A DNA stretch of 64,000 nt from Rikenellaceae bacterium (lineage in GTDB: Bacteria > Bacteroidota > Bacteroidia > Bacteroidales > Rikenellaceae), in assembly GCA_015060045.1 (NCBI GenBank), contig SUZH01000007.1, forward strand, positions 62,001-126,000, given 5' to 3'. The position numbers and the translations under genes were made by a program. This document shows, in pieces, positions 1 to 8,576 of the stretch. The first letter of the stretch is position 1; each line of letters begins with the position of its first letter. Below the pieces are notes generated by a model. The model saw nothing but the letters and a program-made list of their open reading frames with translations. It made no database searches and was not told the origin of the DNA.

Positions 1-449
1 CGGGGACCCAACTCGGCCAGATTGGGGCCGATGAGCGGATTGGGCATCAGGTTGATATGGTCGGTGATGATCATCAGATCACCCGTGCGGAACGAGGTGT
101 TGATGCCACCCGAAGCGTTCGAAACGAAGAGGTATTCGATACCCAAGAGCTTCATCACGCGAACGGGGAAGGTCACCTCGGTCATCTTGTAGCCCTCGTA
201 GTAGTGGAAACGGCCCTGCATGGCCACCACCTTGCGACCCTCGATCGTGCCAAAAATCATACGTCCCTTGTGTCCCTCGACCGTCGAAACGGGGAAGCCG
301 GGAATCTCCTTATAATCTAATACATAGGCGGCCTCGATCTTCTCGCCGAAGTCACCCAGACCCGTACCGAGGATGATACCCACCTCGGGGGTAAAATCGT
401 TCGTTGCGGCCTTGATCCACGCCGCGGTCTGCTTAATTGCTTCTAACAT
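1..449 (-). CDS. Purine nucleoside phosphorylase, N-terminal part (cut by window edge)
   Basis: Phosphorolysis of purine nucleosides (inosine/guanosine type) to base plus ribose-1-phosphate, cytosolic purine salvage. Only the first ~149 residues are present because the gene runs off the left edge. Visible family motifs are the phosphate-binding loop [11 protein letters not shown] (~residues 24-34), EGHKG near residue 60, [10 protein letters not shown] near residue 80 and NASGGIN near residue 110. Together these indicate the trimeric PNP/MTAP-like family rather than the hexameric DeoD type. The start at 449 lies inside the 3' end of lpxK (17 bp overlap), so the two are probably cotranscribed from the lpxK promoter. 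The C-terminal substrate-specificity residues are not visible, so the choice between PNP and MTA phosphorylase rests on the N-terminal motifs. Confidence 0.93.
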   Translation of the reverse strand, partial: MLEAIKQTAAWIKAATNDFTPEVGIILGTGLGDFGEKIEAAYVLDYKEIPGFPVSTVEGHKGRMIFGTIEGRKVVAMQGRFHYYEGYKMTEVTFPVRVMKLLGIEYLFVSNASGGINTSFRTGDLMIITDHINLMPNPLIGPNLAELGP

Positions 450-1476
450 CTTCTTCTATTTTTTGTAGAAAATCCGTTGCCGAATCTTCAATAAAGGTAA
501 TGTCGATCGGGAGGAAATAGAGGCTGCGACGCACCAGAGCCGGAATCTTGTTCGGACGGCCCATCTTCACGGCGTCCTTCTCCGTGGTGACGATCACTGC
601 CCCCGGGTGTCGCTTCAAAAGCTCCTCGAGGTACAACATATCGCGCACACGGTAAATGTGGTGATCCTTTAACGTGACCTCCTCAACCACCTGATATGCC
701 TCGCGCAGAGTCGAGAGAAAGGGCTTGGGGTTACCGATGCCCGAGAGAGCAATCACCTTGCCGCGTTGCTTGAGAGGCACTACATCACCCTCGTTGCGGA
801 AGATCGGCTGGGGCGAGAAGGACTCAAAGCGGGTAAAGTAGATGCGTTGGTAAGCATATTTCACCAAGACTTTGCGCAAGATGCGTCGGTCGATCGGTGC
901 CATCTTTTCGGGGCACTTCGTTACCACGAAATAGTGGGCACGGTAGAGTTGCTCGGGATTGTCGCGGAGCGAGCCGGCCGGCAGCATGCGATCCGATTGG
1001 ATCGGACGCGTCGAATCAACCATCAGCACGTTGATCTTGGGTTGCACGTAACGATGCTGGAAACCGTCGTCCATGATGATCAGATTCACCTCGGGATGCT
1101 CCTCGCGGATGCGGCGAATGCCCTCCACGCGTTTCTCGCAGACAACCACGGTCGTGTCGGGGAACTTGCGCTTGATTTGTAGCGGCTCGTCACCTACATC
1201 GCGGTAGTGGGCATCGATGGTCACCTCACGATAGCCCTTCGTGCGGCGGCCGTAGCCACGTGAAAGCAGTGCTACGTGGTGGGAGCGCTTGAGGTAGGTG
1301 ATCAGCATCTCGGCCATCGGGGTTTTTCCCGTGCCGCCGACGGTGATGTTACCGATGCAGACGATCGGAATATCAAACTGCTCACTCTTCAGGATACCCC
1401 AATCGAAGAGGCGGTGACGGAAGTTCACAGCCAGCGAGTAGAGCCAGGAGAGTGGTAGGTATAGCAGATCGCGCAT
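433..1476 (-). CDS. lpxK: Tetraacyldisaccharide 4'-kinase LpxK
   Basis: Membrane-associated kinase that phosphorylates the 4' position of the tetraacyldisaccharide lipid A precursor (Raetz pathway), making lipid IVA. The 347-residue length is normal. A hydrophobic N-terminal stretch is followed by the P-loop [11 protein letters not shown] at ~42-52. The characteristic DDGFQHR motif lies near residue 136, and a TTEKDAVK motif near the C-terminus is also typical. It is first in a leftward pair with the phosphorylase and is preceded by a well-formed promoter (1510-1541). Its presence, with waaA and lptB elsewhere in the window, shows an LPS-bearing outer membrane. Confidence 0.97.
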   Translation of the reverse strand: MRDLLYLPLSWLYSLAVNFRHRLFDWGILKSEQFDIPIVCIGNITVGGTGKTPMAEMLITYLKRSHHVALLSRGYGRRTKGYREVTIDAHYRDVGDEPLQIKRKFPDTTVVVCEKRVEGIRRIREEHPEVNLIIMDDGFQHRYVQPKINVLMVDSTRPIQSDRMLPAGSLRDNPEQLYRAHYFVVTKCPEKMAPIDRRILRKVLVKYAYQRIYFTRFESFSPQPIFRNEGDVVPLKQRGKVIALSGIGNPKPFLSTLREAYQVVEEVTLKDHHIYRVRDMLYLEELLKRHPGAVIVTTEKDAVKMGRPNKIPALVRRSLYFLPIDITFIEDSATDFLQKIEEDVRSN

Positions 1477-1509
1477 GGTTTTTAGGTTGGTATAGTTACA
1501 CTATGTTTT

Positions 1510-1541
1510 CAAAGATAGGCATTTTTTTCTGAATGCCCAAA
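1510..1541 (-). promoter_or_regulatory. Promoter of lpxK
   Basis: Reading leftward, TTTG (1538-1541) is followed after 20 nt by TATCTTTG (1510-1517), matching the Bacteroidota sigma-AB consensus TTTG-N19..21-TAnnTTTG. It lies 33 nt upstream of the lpxK ATG. Confidence 0.75.
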
Positions 1542-1613
1542 CGAAAAGCGCCTTTTCTGCTTTTTCGGGTATTTTACCCGAAAATAGATACGAAAACCCA
1601 CCATTTTTTTGTT

Positions 1614-1621
1614 ATCTTTAC
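1614..1621 (+). promoter_or_regulatory. -7 element for the M23 lipoprotein-ispD operon
   Basis: TATCTTTA, one mismatch to TAnnTTTG, 17 nt before the ATG at 1639. No clear TTTG is seen at the usual upstream distance, so this is weaker than the lpxK promoter. Confidence 0.45.
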
Positions 1622-1638
1622 GCCATTAACACGAAAAA

Positions 1639-2958
1639 ATGATTGCTATGCGCTATTTATCCCATATTCGCCTTTTTTTGATCACCCTCATGGTGGTGCT
1701 GCTCGGAGCCTGCTCGTCGCGTGAAACGGCGGCGGAGGCTGAGCCCGAAACCCCGAAAAATATTCGCTACGGCATCGATGCCGATCTCTATCGCCTCGAA
1801 ACGGGTGAGGTGCAGAACGGACAGACCGTGGGTGAGATCCTGGGTGGCTTTGGCGTCTCGGCTCGCCTGATTGATCGTCTCGATAAGGCTACGCGCGAGG
1901 TCTTCCCGCTGCGCAATATCCGTCCGGGGCATCAGTACACGGCCTTTATCCACGAGGATTCGCTCCATGCACCGCATCTGGATTACCTGGCCTATGAGAA
2001 GAGCGTGGCGGAGTATGTGGTCTTTGGCTTCGTGGGTGATTCGGTGACGATCACCAAGGGTGAGAAGCCTACGACGGTACGTCGCACGAAGAAGAGCGCC
2101 GTGATCGAGAGTTCGCTGTGGGGCGCTATTATGGAGGCCGATCTGCCCTACGCGCTGGCTGCCGAGCTGGAGGATATCTACCAGTGGACGGTCGATTTCT
2201 TCGGCATTCAGGCAGGTGATGACTTCACGGTAATCTACGACGAGAAGTTCATCGACGACACGGTCTCGATCGGCATCGGCCGCGTGTGGGGTGCCAAGTT
2301 CAATCACGCCGGCAAGACGCGCTACGCCATCCCCTTCCGCCAGGGTGACAAACTCCAGTATTGGGAGGCGGACGGCGGTTCGTTGCGCAAGAATATCCTG
2401 AAGGCGCCGTTGAAGTTTTCGCGCATTTCGTCAGGTTTCTCCTACTCGCGTCTGCATCCCGTACACAAGGTGCGTCGTCCCCATACGGGTGTCGATTATG
2501 CTGCGCCGGCGGGTACGCCTGTGCGTGCCGTGGCCGATGGCGTGGTGACCTTCCGCGGCTGGGGCGGTGGTGGCGGTAATACGATCAAAATCAAGCATGC
2601 GGGCAACCTCATGACGGGTTATCTCCACCTGCGCGGCTTCGCCAAGGGCATTGCTGTCGGTTCGCGTGTGACGCAGGGCCAGCTGATCGGTTACGTTGGT
2701 TCGACGGGCACTTCGACCGGCCCGCACCTCGACTACCGCATCTGGAAAAACGGTACGCCGATCAACCCGCTCAAGGTGCCGCAGGAGCCCACCGAGCCGA
2801 TCAACGAGCAGAACCGCGCCAAATTTGAGTTCGTGCGCGACCGCATCATTGCCGAGCTGGAGGGGGAGGTGAAGCCCGAAGAGATCATTACGCAGGTCGA
2901 TTCGATCATCCTGTCCGAGGTCGCTCCGGTAGATTCGTTGACGCAAAATCAGCAATAG
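1639..2958 (+). CDS. M23-family metallopeptidase lipoprotein
   Basis: Probable peptidoglycan DD-endopeptidase or divisome/LytM-type factor anchored by lipid in the envelope. Signal peptide II with lipobox LLGAC (Cys25 from the first ATG; a second ATG at 1648 is equally plausible as start). Residues ~60-270 form a long linker/regulatory region. The LytM/M23 domain is C-terminal: HTGVDY at ~281-286 (His and Asp zinc ligands), YLHLR near 328 and HLDYRIWKNG near 363. The usual third motif is HxH; here its second His is Asp. I believe the HLD form recurs in Bacteroidota M23 proteins, so activity may be retained. The Gln/Asp-rich tail is not assignable. ispD starts 1 nt after its stop. Confidence 0.92.
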   Translation: MIAMRYLSHIRLFLITLMVVLLGACSSRETAAEAEPETPKNIRYGIDADLYRLETGEVQNGQTVGEILGGFGVSARLIDRLDKATREVFPLRNIRPGHQYTAFIHEDSLHAPHLDYLAYEKSVAEYVVFGFVGDSVTITKGEKPTTVRRTKKSAVIESSLWGAIMEADLPYALAAELEDIYQWTVDFFGIQAGDDFTVIYDEKFIDDTVSIGIGRVWGAKFNHAGKTRYAIPFRQGDKLQYWEADGGSLRKNILKAPLKFSRISSGFSYSRLHPVHKVRRPHTGVDYAAPAGTPVRAVADGVVTFRGWGGGGGNTIKIKHAGNLMTGYLHLRGFAKGIAVGSRVTQGQLIGYVGSTGTSTGPHLDYRIWKNGTPINPLKVPQEPTEPINEQNRAKFEFVRDRIIAELEGEVKPEEIITQVDSIILSEVAPVDSLTQNQQ

Positions 2959-2959
2959 G

Positions 2960-3655
2960 ATGGCACGTACAGCCGTAATTATCGTCGCCGGAGGTGGCGG
3001 CAAACGCATGGGGGAGGGTTTGCCAAAGCAGTTCCGCATGCTCCTCGCCGAGCCGATCCTGGCTCACACGATCAATCGCTTCCATGAGGCACTGCCCGAG
3101 GCTCAACTCATCGTTGTGTTGCCCGAAGAACATATCCCCTTCTGGGAGAATCTCAAGGCGCGCTTTGAGGTGGCTCGTCACACGGTAGTCAGTGGTGGCG
3201 CAGAGCGTTTCCACTCCGTGAAAAACGGCTTGAAAGCAGTGGGCTACGACGTGGAGTTGGTCGCCGTGCAGGATGGTGTACGTCCCTTGGCTTCGGTCGG
3301 GATGATTCGTCAGACGGTAGAGGCGGCAGCTGTGCATGGCTCGGCCATTCCCGTGGTGGAGGCGGTCGATTCGTATCGCGCCGTCGATGGGGACGATTCG
3401 CAGATCGTGGACCGTACGCCGCTCCGCATCGTGCAAACTCCGCAGGTCTTCCGCCGTGCCCTGCTGGATGAAGCCTATGAACAACCCTTTTCGGTACGCT
3501 TCACGGACGATGCCTCGGTCGTGGAGGCCTTGGGCGAACGGGTGCATTTGTGCCCTGGCGAGCGTCAGAACCTGAAGATCACCACGCCCGAGGATCTGAT
3601 CTTGGCGCGCGCCTGGATTGCAGCCGAGGAGGAGTCGAAAAACGAAGAAGCATAA
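2960..3655 (+). CDS. ispD: 2-C-methyl-D-erythritol 4-phosphate cytidylyltransferase IspD
   Basis: Third enzyme of the MEP isoprenoid pathway: couples MEP with CTP to give CDP-ME in the cytosol. 231 residues, usual length. N-terminal nucleotide-binding signature IVAGGGGKRMGEGLPKQF at ~8-25, followed by VQDGVRPL near residue 104 and the C-terminal TDDASVVEALG region. These are family hallmarks. Almost fused to the upstream M23 gene (1 nt gap) and overlapped by alternative starts of the downstream PH-domain gene, so it belongs to one operon. The next enzyme of the pathway, ispE, lies 25 kb away. Confidence 0.97.
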   Translation: MARTAVIIVAGGGGKRMGEGLPKQFRMLLAEPILAHTINRFHEALPEAQLIVVLPEEHIPFWENLKARFEVARHTVVSGGAERFHSVKNGLKAVGYDVELVAVQDGVRPLASVGMIRQTVEAAAVHGSAIPVVEAVDSYRAVDGDDSQIVDRTPLRIVQTPQVFRRALLDEAYEQPFSVRFTDDASVVEALGERVHLCPGERQNLKITTPEDLILARAWIAAEEESKNEEA

Positions 3656-3662
3656 ACGTCCG

Positions 3663-4169
3663 ATGACACACACCTACCGATATCGCATCGATCGCCGAAC
3701 CCGCTATTGGACCCTGCTTTACGTAGTGGTCTACCTGGGGCTGGGTTTGGGCCTCTATATGCTCTATGAGGGTGGTTATTTTTCGGCTTGGTTTGCTACG
3801 TCGATTGGCGCCCTATTGCTCTTGATGGCCCTCTCGATTCCCCGAAAACTGATCTTGACGAAGGAGAAACTCGAGGTGCGTTGTCTGTTGGATATGACCG
3901 AGATCCCACGCGAGGAGATCGCCTCGGTGCGACGTGTCGCGCCGGAGGAGATGCGCTGGATCTTTCCGCTCTTTGGCGGTTGCGGCTTCTTTGGTTACTA
4001 CGGCCACTTCTTGGACTTGAAGCACTTCGAGCGCCTGATGATCTATGCCTCCGAGTGGCGCAACATGGTCGAGGTGACAACCATCTATGAGGATAAACTT
4101 TGGATTTCGTGCAGTGAGGCCGATCAATTGATCGCCCATCTGACCGAACCGCCTGCTGCTGAATCTTAA
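3663..4169 (+). CDS. Small membrane protein with bacterial PH-like domain
   Basis: 168 residues counted from the ATG at 3663; a longer in-frame start at 3618 would sit inside ispD and adds a Lys/Arg-rich tail, so it is less likely. Two hydrophobic helices (~15-60, TLLYVVVYLGLGLGLYML and a second Ala/Leu-rich one) are followed by a beta-rich segment resembling YdbS/bPH2-type domains (RKLILTKEKLEVRCLL, with DKLWISCSEADQLIAHL near the end). The function is unknown; proteins of this type are membrane-anchored and sometimes stress-related. Last gene of the M23-ispD operon. Confidence 0.75.
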   Translation: MTHTYRYRIDRRTRYWTLLYVVVYLGLGLGLYMLYEGGYFSAWFATSIGALLLLMALSIPRKLILTKEKLEVRCLLDMTEIPREEIASVRRVAPEEMRWIFPLFGGCGFFGYYGHFLDLKHFERLMIYASEWRNMVEVTTIYEDKLWISCSEADQLIAHLTEPPAAES

Positions 4170-4184
4170 TTGACTTCACGCGAT

Positions 4185-6302
4185 ATGAAAAAACTCTTTT
4201 TGGCCCTTGCACTATTCGTGGTGGGCTCGTTGTCGGCCCAGGAGCTGGTCTATCAAGACGCCGAGGGCGTAATTCGTTATACGGCAGATCATAGCGAGGT
4301 GGCCGTATTTGGTGCCAACTATTGCCTCCCGTCGGCTTCGGATTATCGAGCCGCGGATCAAGTAGCACCCACCCTTGCCGAGAAAAAACAGCTGATCGAT
4401 ATCGATATGGCGCACTTCGCCCGCATGGGTTTCCGTGCCCTGCGCCTCTCATTTTGGGGCGATTGGGAGAATTCGGACAAGGAGGGTAATCTGGTCGATA
4501 ACGAGCACCTCGATCTGTTGGATTACCTGATCTACAAGGCCTCGGAGCAGGGTATACTGATGCTCTTCTCGCCCACGGTGGCTCACGCTGCCTGGTGGCC
4601 CGATGGGGATCGCAACCTCGATGGCTTCACGGCCCACTACGGCAAAGAGGCGCTGACCTTCGATAAGGAGGCGATCCGTGCCCAGCAGCGCTACATGACG
4701 CAGTTCCTGAACTACCGCAACCGATACACCGGTAATCGGTACAAGGAGGAGCCTCACATCATCGCCATCGAGATCTTGAACGAGCCTGCGCGCATCATGG
4801 GTCGCAATGACGAGATTCGCGCCTACATTGATCAGATGACCGAGTCGATTCGTGCGACGGGTTGTCGGAAGATTGTGGCCTACAACCTCTCGGAGAACTT
4901 CTACATGGCTCCTGCCCTGCGCGATTCGAAGGCCGAATCGGCCACCTACGGCTGGTATCCCACGCAGCTCAACCACGGCGAGACGCTGAAGGGTAACTTC
5001 CTGCCTTACGTGAACGACTATACACCGATGAAGACGGTCGATATCGGTCCGCGCTCGAAGATGGTTTACGAGTTCGATGCCCCCGATTTGACCTGCTCGT
5101 ACATGTATCCGGCCCAGGTGCGCGAATTCCGTGAGGGTGGAGTGCAATGGGCTGCCATGTTCTCCTACGACATGATCGGCACTGCCCCCTGGAACCTGGG
5201 TTGGCAGACCCACCTGCTGAATATGGTCTATACGCCGAAGAAGGCTGTCTCGGCCATGATTGCCGTCAAGGCGATGCAGGCCCTGCCGCGTGGCAAGGAT
5301 TGGGGCGTGTATCCCGCCAACTCGCAGTTCGGCCCCGTGACGGTCGATTGGCAAGCGGATCGCAGCACCTACTACGATGGTGAAACGTTGCTCTATACGA
5401 ACTCGCTGCCTGCCGATTTTGAGCTGGATCGCAATACGTTGCGTCACATTGCGGGTGTCGGCTCTTCGGTGCTCGTTCAGAGTGAGGACAATCGCATCTA
5501 CTTCCTCGATCGCACGGCCGAGCAGGAGTGGGAGCTGGAGCTCTATCCGAAGGTGAACCAGGTGGATGACCCCTTCAAGTGGCCGCGTATCGACCGCCGT
5601 GTCTTTACGCTCGATGAGGGGGCCTATCGCTTTGCGGTTACGTTGCCGGGCCTCAAAACGGATGCGGAGCTTGCGCCGGGCCGCTATCGCCTCTCGAAAC
5701 GGGGCGTCGAGCGTATCGGCGAAGTAGCATATGATCCGATGCGTACGCGCATTTTTGACCCCGTACGCGACTATCCTACGCTGCTCTTTACGCGTGGCGG
5801 ATTCTTCAGCCCCTCGTTTGACAGCCGTCCCTCGGAGACGGGAAACCTGAAGCTCTACACTGAGGATTTGAGCGCGAAAGAGGAGTATTGGTTCCCGGCC
5901 GACATCTCGGCCCAACACTACATCGGAGATCGCCTGAAGCAAGGCGCAAAGCCCCGTTCGATCCTGCTGCGTGTACGCGCATTGACCCCCACGACCGAGT
6001 GCATGCGTCTGCTCCTGAGCGAGGATGATTTTGCGGCATGGGGCGTCACCGTAGCGATCAAGGAGGAGTGGCAGACGATCGAGATTCCGGTCTCGGACTT
6101 CGTGGCCGACCGCGCTCCGCAACTGCCGCAGGATTGGCCGGGTATCAACCCCTATTATCGTCCCGACTTTGGCGGGCGCGGCAAGGAGGTGGATTGGGCC
6201 GCGGTGGAGAATATCTACTTCTCGTTGCGTGGTGACGACTTCACGGATCGAGGTGCAGCGCCGAAAGGCATCGAAATAGAGCGCGTCGAGGTGCGCTATT
6301 AA
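4185..6302 (+). CDS. Secreted GH5-like glycoside hydrolase with C-terminal beta domains
   Basis: Secreted endo-acting glycanase candidate. Signal peptide MKKLFLALALFVVGSLSAQ; the in-frame TTG at 4170 is rejected because the signal peptide begins at 4185. The (beta/alpha)8 barrel occupies ~20-400: EILNEP places the acid/base at about Glu200 and MVYEFDAPD places a candidate nucleophile at about Glu296, the arrangement of clan GH-A (GH5-type cellulase/xyloglucanase/mannanase). Residues ~420-705 contain beta-sandwich segments, possibly one Ig-like and one CBM-like, of unknown specificity. It converges on the GH3/GH31 pair across a shared terminator. Together they fit beta-glucan or xyloglucan degradation, but that is inference; the exact GH5 subfamily cannot be read by eye. 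Confidence 0.82.
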   Translation: MKKLFLALALFVVGSLSAQELVYQDAEGVIRYTADHSEVAVFGANYCLPSASDYRAADQVAPTLAEKKQLIDIDMAHFARMGFRALRLSFWGDWENSDKEGNLVDNEHLDLLDYLIYKASEQGILMLFSPTVAHAAWWPDGDRNLDGFTAHYGKEALTFDKEAIRAQQRYMTQFLNYRNRYTGNRYKEEPHIIAIEILNEPARIMGRNDEIRAYIDQMTESIRATGCRKIVAYNLSENFYMAPALRDSKAESATYGWYPTQLNHGETLKGNFLPYVNDYTPMKTVDIGPRSKMVYEFDAPDLTCSYMYPAQVREFREGGVQWAAMFSYDMIGTAPWNLGWQTHLLNMVYTPKKAVSAMIAVKAMQALPRGKDWGVYPANSQFGPVTVDWQADRSTYYDGETLLYTNSLPADFELDRNTLRHIAGVGSSVLVQSEDNRIYFLDRTAEQEWELELYPKVNQVDDPFKWPRIDRRVFTLDEGAYRFAVTLPGLKTDAELAPGRYRLSKRGVERIGEVAYDPMRTRIFDPVRDYPTLLFTRGGFFSPSFDSRPSETGNLKLYTEDLSAKEEYWFPADISAQHYIGDRLKQGAKPRSILLRVRALTPTTECMRLLLSEDDFAAWGVTVAIKEEWQTIEIPVSDFVADRAPQLPQDWPGINPYYRPDFGGRGKEVDWAAVENIYFSLRGDDFTDRGAAPKGIEIERVEVRY

Positions 6303-6307
6303 AGCAT

Positions 6308-6342
6308 GAAAAAAGGGCGACCACAAACGGGTCACCCTTTTT
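6308..6342. terminator. Bidirectional terminator between GH5-like and GH3 genes
   Basis: Inverted repeat of AAAAAGGG(C/T)GACC and its complement around ACAAAC, with A-run on the left and T-run on the right, placed between two convergent stops. Confidence 0.8.
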
Positions 6343-6359
6343 GTGTTGAAGTCGGTGTG

Positions 6360-8564
6360 CTATCGAACCGTGATCGTTACTTTCGATGCGGCCTCCGACG
6401 AGTTGCCGACATAGAGGTCATATACGCCCTTTTCGATTTGCCAGCTGTGGCTCTCCTCGTCCCAGTAGGCCAGCTCCTCGACAGCGAGCGAAAGCTCGAC
6501 ACGTTTCGTCTCGCCTGCCTGCAAAGCGACCTTCTCAAAGGCTTTCAGTTCGCGCGGAGCACGCTCAACGGCACTTTCCGGTTTCGAGGCGTAGAGCTGT
6601 ACCACCTCCTTACCCGCTACCGAACCGGTGTTGGTTACCTCCACGCTGACCGTGATGCGATCCTGCGTGCCGTAGCTCGACTTTTTTGCTACCGGCTCAC
6701 CCAGCTCGAAAGTGGTGTACGAAAGACCGTAACCAAACGGATAAGCAGGTTTGATTCCCTTGGCCTGCAACCAACGGTAGCCGACCAAAATATCCTCCTT
6801 GTAGTAGCACTCGCTATGGACGCCCGGATAACATGACTCATCAAAGGCGTGTGCACCGCAATCCTCCAAGCGGGCGTAGAACGAGAAGGGAAGTTTACCG
6901 CTCGGGTTCACCCTACCACTCAAGATATCCACCAGCGCGTGGCCCGCCTCCGAGCCGCCATACCAACCCTGCACAACGGCGCGCGTGAGGTGGCTCCACT
7001 GCGTCTCAACGGCATTGCCCGAGATCAGTACCACTACGATATTCGGATTCACCTCGGCCAACGCGCGGATCAACTCCTCCTGACCGAAAGGCAGGGCATA
7101 GGTGAGGCGATCCCCATCCTCGCAATCCTGGCGGTGGCTCTTATTCAAGCCGCCCACAAATAAGACTGCATCGGCATCAGCTGCTGCCTCCAGCGCCTCC
7201 TTTTTCAGCGCCTCGGCATCATAGGGCGAGGGATTTACGCGGCCATACGATGAAGGACCACTGCCGTACCCCATCGCATAGCGGATATTCTCCGCGCCAT
7301 AGGCCTCCACCATCGCCTCCAGCGGCGACACCTCGCGCCAGGGCTTCAACTCCGACGAGCCACCCGCCTTGCACATCGAGCGCGTAGCGTTCTCGCCGAT
7401 GACGGCAATGCGCTTTCCGTCTGCGGGCTTCAGGGGCAGGATGCCGTCGTTCTTCAGCAGCACGATACCCTCGCGGGCCACTTCGCGGGCCACGGCAGCG
7501 TGCTCCTCGGTGGCAAACGACCCCCAGGGACGATCCTTCGACATGACGGTACGGAAAATCAGGCGCAAGACGCGGCGCGCCTTGTCGTCGAGCTTCTCCA
7601 TCGACACCTCGCCGCGTTTCAGCGCATCGAGGTAGGGAAGTGCAAGATGGTAGTTGTCGTAGTGGTTTTTGGTCGAGTAGGTCAGGCCATCCGAGCCCGT
7701 ACCCATCTCGATGTCGAGGCCATATTCGGCTGCCTCGTAGGTATCGTGTGCACCTCCCCAATCGGAGATAAAGGCGCCATCGAAGCCCCACTCCTCCTTC
7801 AGAATCTGATTCACCAGTACATCGTTGTGACAACCGTGCTGACCGTTATAGCGGTTATACGAACCCATAAACGACCACGCGCCCGCATCGACTGCTGCCT
7901 TGAACGCAGGCAGGTAGATCTCGCGCAGCGCACGCTCCGAGAGATTTACATTGACCCGCATGCGCTCCGTCTCCTGGTTGTTCAGTGCGTAGTGCTTGAC
8001 GCAGGTCGCAATGCCACTCTGCTGTGCCGCCCGGATGTAGGGCGCAACCATCACCGAAGCCAATTTCGGATCCTCGCCCATGTACTCGAAGTTGCGACCA
8101 TTGAACGGCGTACGGTAGATATTGACACCTGGACCCAGCAGGACATCCTTCTTGCGATAGCGAGCCTCCTCGCCAATCGCCTTGCCAAAGAGGGCCGACA
8201 TGTCGGGATTCCACGTAGCCGCGAGGCAGGTCAGCGCCGGAAAGGCGGTGCAGGAGTCATTGCCCCACTGGGCATAGTTCCAGCTGTCCCACTCGATCTC
8301 GGCACGTACGCCGTGCGGGCCATCGCTCATCCACACTTCGGGAATACCGAGACGCGGCACACCCTTGATCGAGAACTTCGATTGGGCGTGGCAAAGGGCC
8401 ACCTTCTCCTCGATCGTGAGGCGGCTCAAAGCATCCTCCACGCGTTCCTCGATCGGAGCATTTTCATCGAGGTAGATCGGACCGGTCGCTTGCGGAGCGG
8501 TGCAGCTACCTGCCACAAAGGCCAACGCGACAAGGGCTAACCAACGGCAAAAAAGATTCTTCAT
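6360..8564 (-). CDS. GH3 beta-glucosidase-type lipoprotein
   Basis: Retaining exo-beta-glycosidase, probably a beta-glucosidase (a beta-xylosidase is possible), releasing terminal sugars from oligosaccharides at the cell surface or in the periplasm. 734 residues. Lipobox GSC (Cys21). N-terminal GH3 barrel with KHYALNNQE and the nucleophile in FISDWGGAHD (Asp268). The GH3 C-terminal alpha/beta sandwich starts near 365 (REGIVLLKNDGILPL), with a fibronectin-III-like domain at ~640-734. It lies 12 nt downstream of the GH31 gene and is probably cotranscribed with it from the GH31 promoter. No SusC/D, no regulator and no transporter are adjacent. Confidence 0.95.
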   Translation of the reverse strand: MKNLFCRWLALVALAFVAGSCTAPQATGPIYLDENAPIEERVEDALSRLTIEEKVALCHAQSKFSIKGVPRLGIPEVWMSDGPHGVRAEIEWDSWNYAQWGNDSCTAFPALTCLAATWNPDMSALFGKAIGEEARYRKKDVLLGPGVNIYRTPFNGRNFEYMGEDPKLASVMVAPYIRAAQQSGIATCVKHYALNNQETERMRVNVNLSERALREIYLPAFKAAVDAGAWSFMGSYNRYNGQHGCHNDVLVNQILKEEWGFDGAFISDWGGAHDTYEAAEYGLDIEMGTGSDGLTYSTKNHYDNYHLALPYLDALKRGEVSMEKLDDKARRVLRLIFRTVMSKDRPWGSFATEEHAAVAREVAREGIVLLKNDGILPLKPADGKRIAVIGENATRSMCKAGGSSELKPWREVSPLEAMVEAYGAENIRYAMGYGSGPSSYGRVNPSPYDAEALKKEALEAAADADAVLFVGGLNKSHRQDCEDGDRLTYALPFGQEELIRALAEVNPNIVVVLISGNAVETQWSHLTRAVVQGWYGGSEAGHALVDILSGRVNPSGKLPFSFYARLEDCGAHAFDESCYPGVHSECYYKEDILVGYRWLQAKGIKPAYPFGYGLSYTTFELGEPVAKKSSYGTQDRITVSVEVTNTGSVAGKEVVQLYASKPESAVERAPRELKAFEKVALQAGETKRVELSLAVEELAYWDEESHSWQIEKGVYDLYVGNSSEAASKVTITVR

Positions 8565-8576
8565 AGGTTCACGGTT

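Noticed and set aside
3618..3662. Upstream start for the PH-domain protein
   Set aside because: Lies inside ispD and adds a Lys/Arg-rich stretch; the ATG at 3663 gives a normal membrane protein start.
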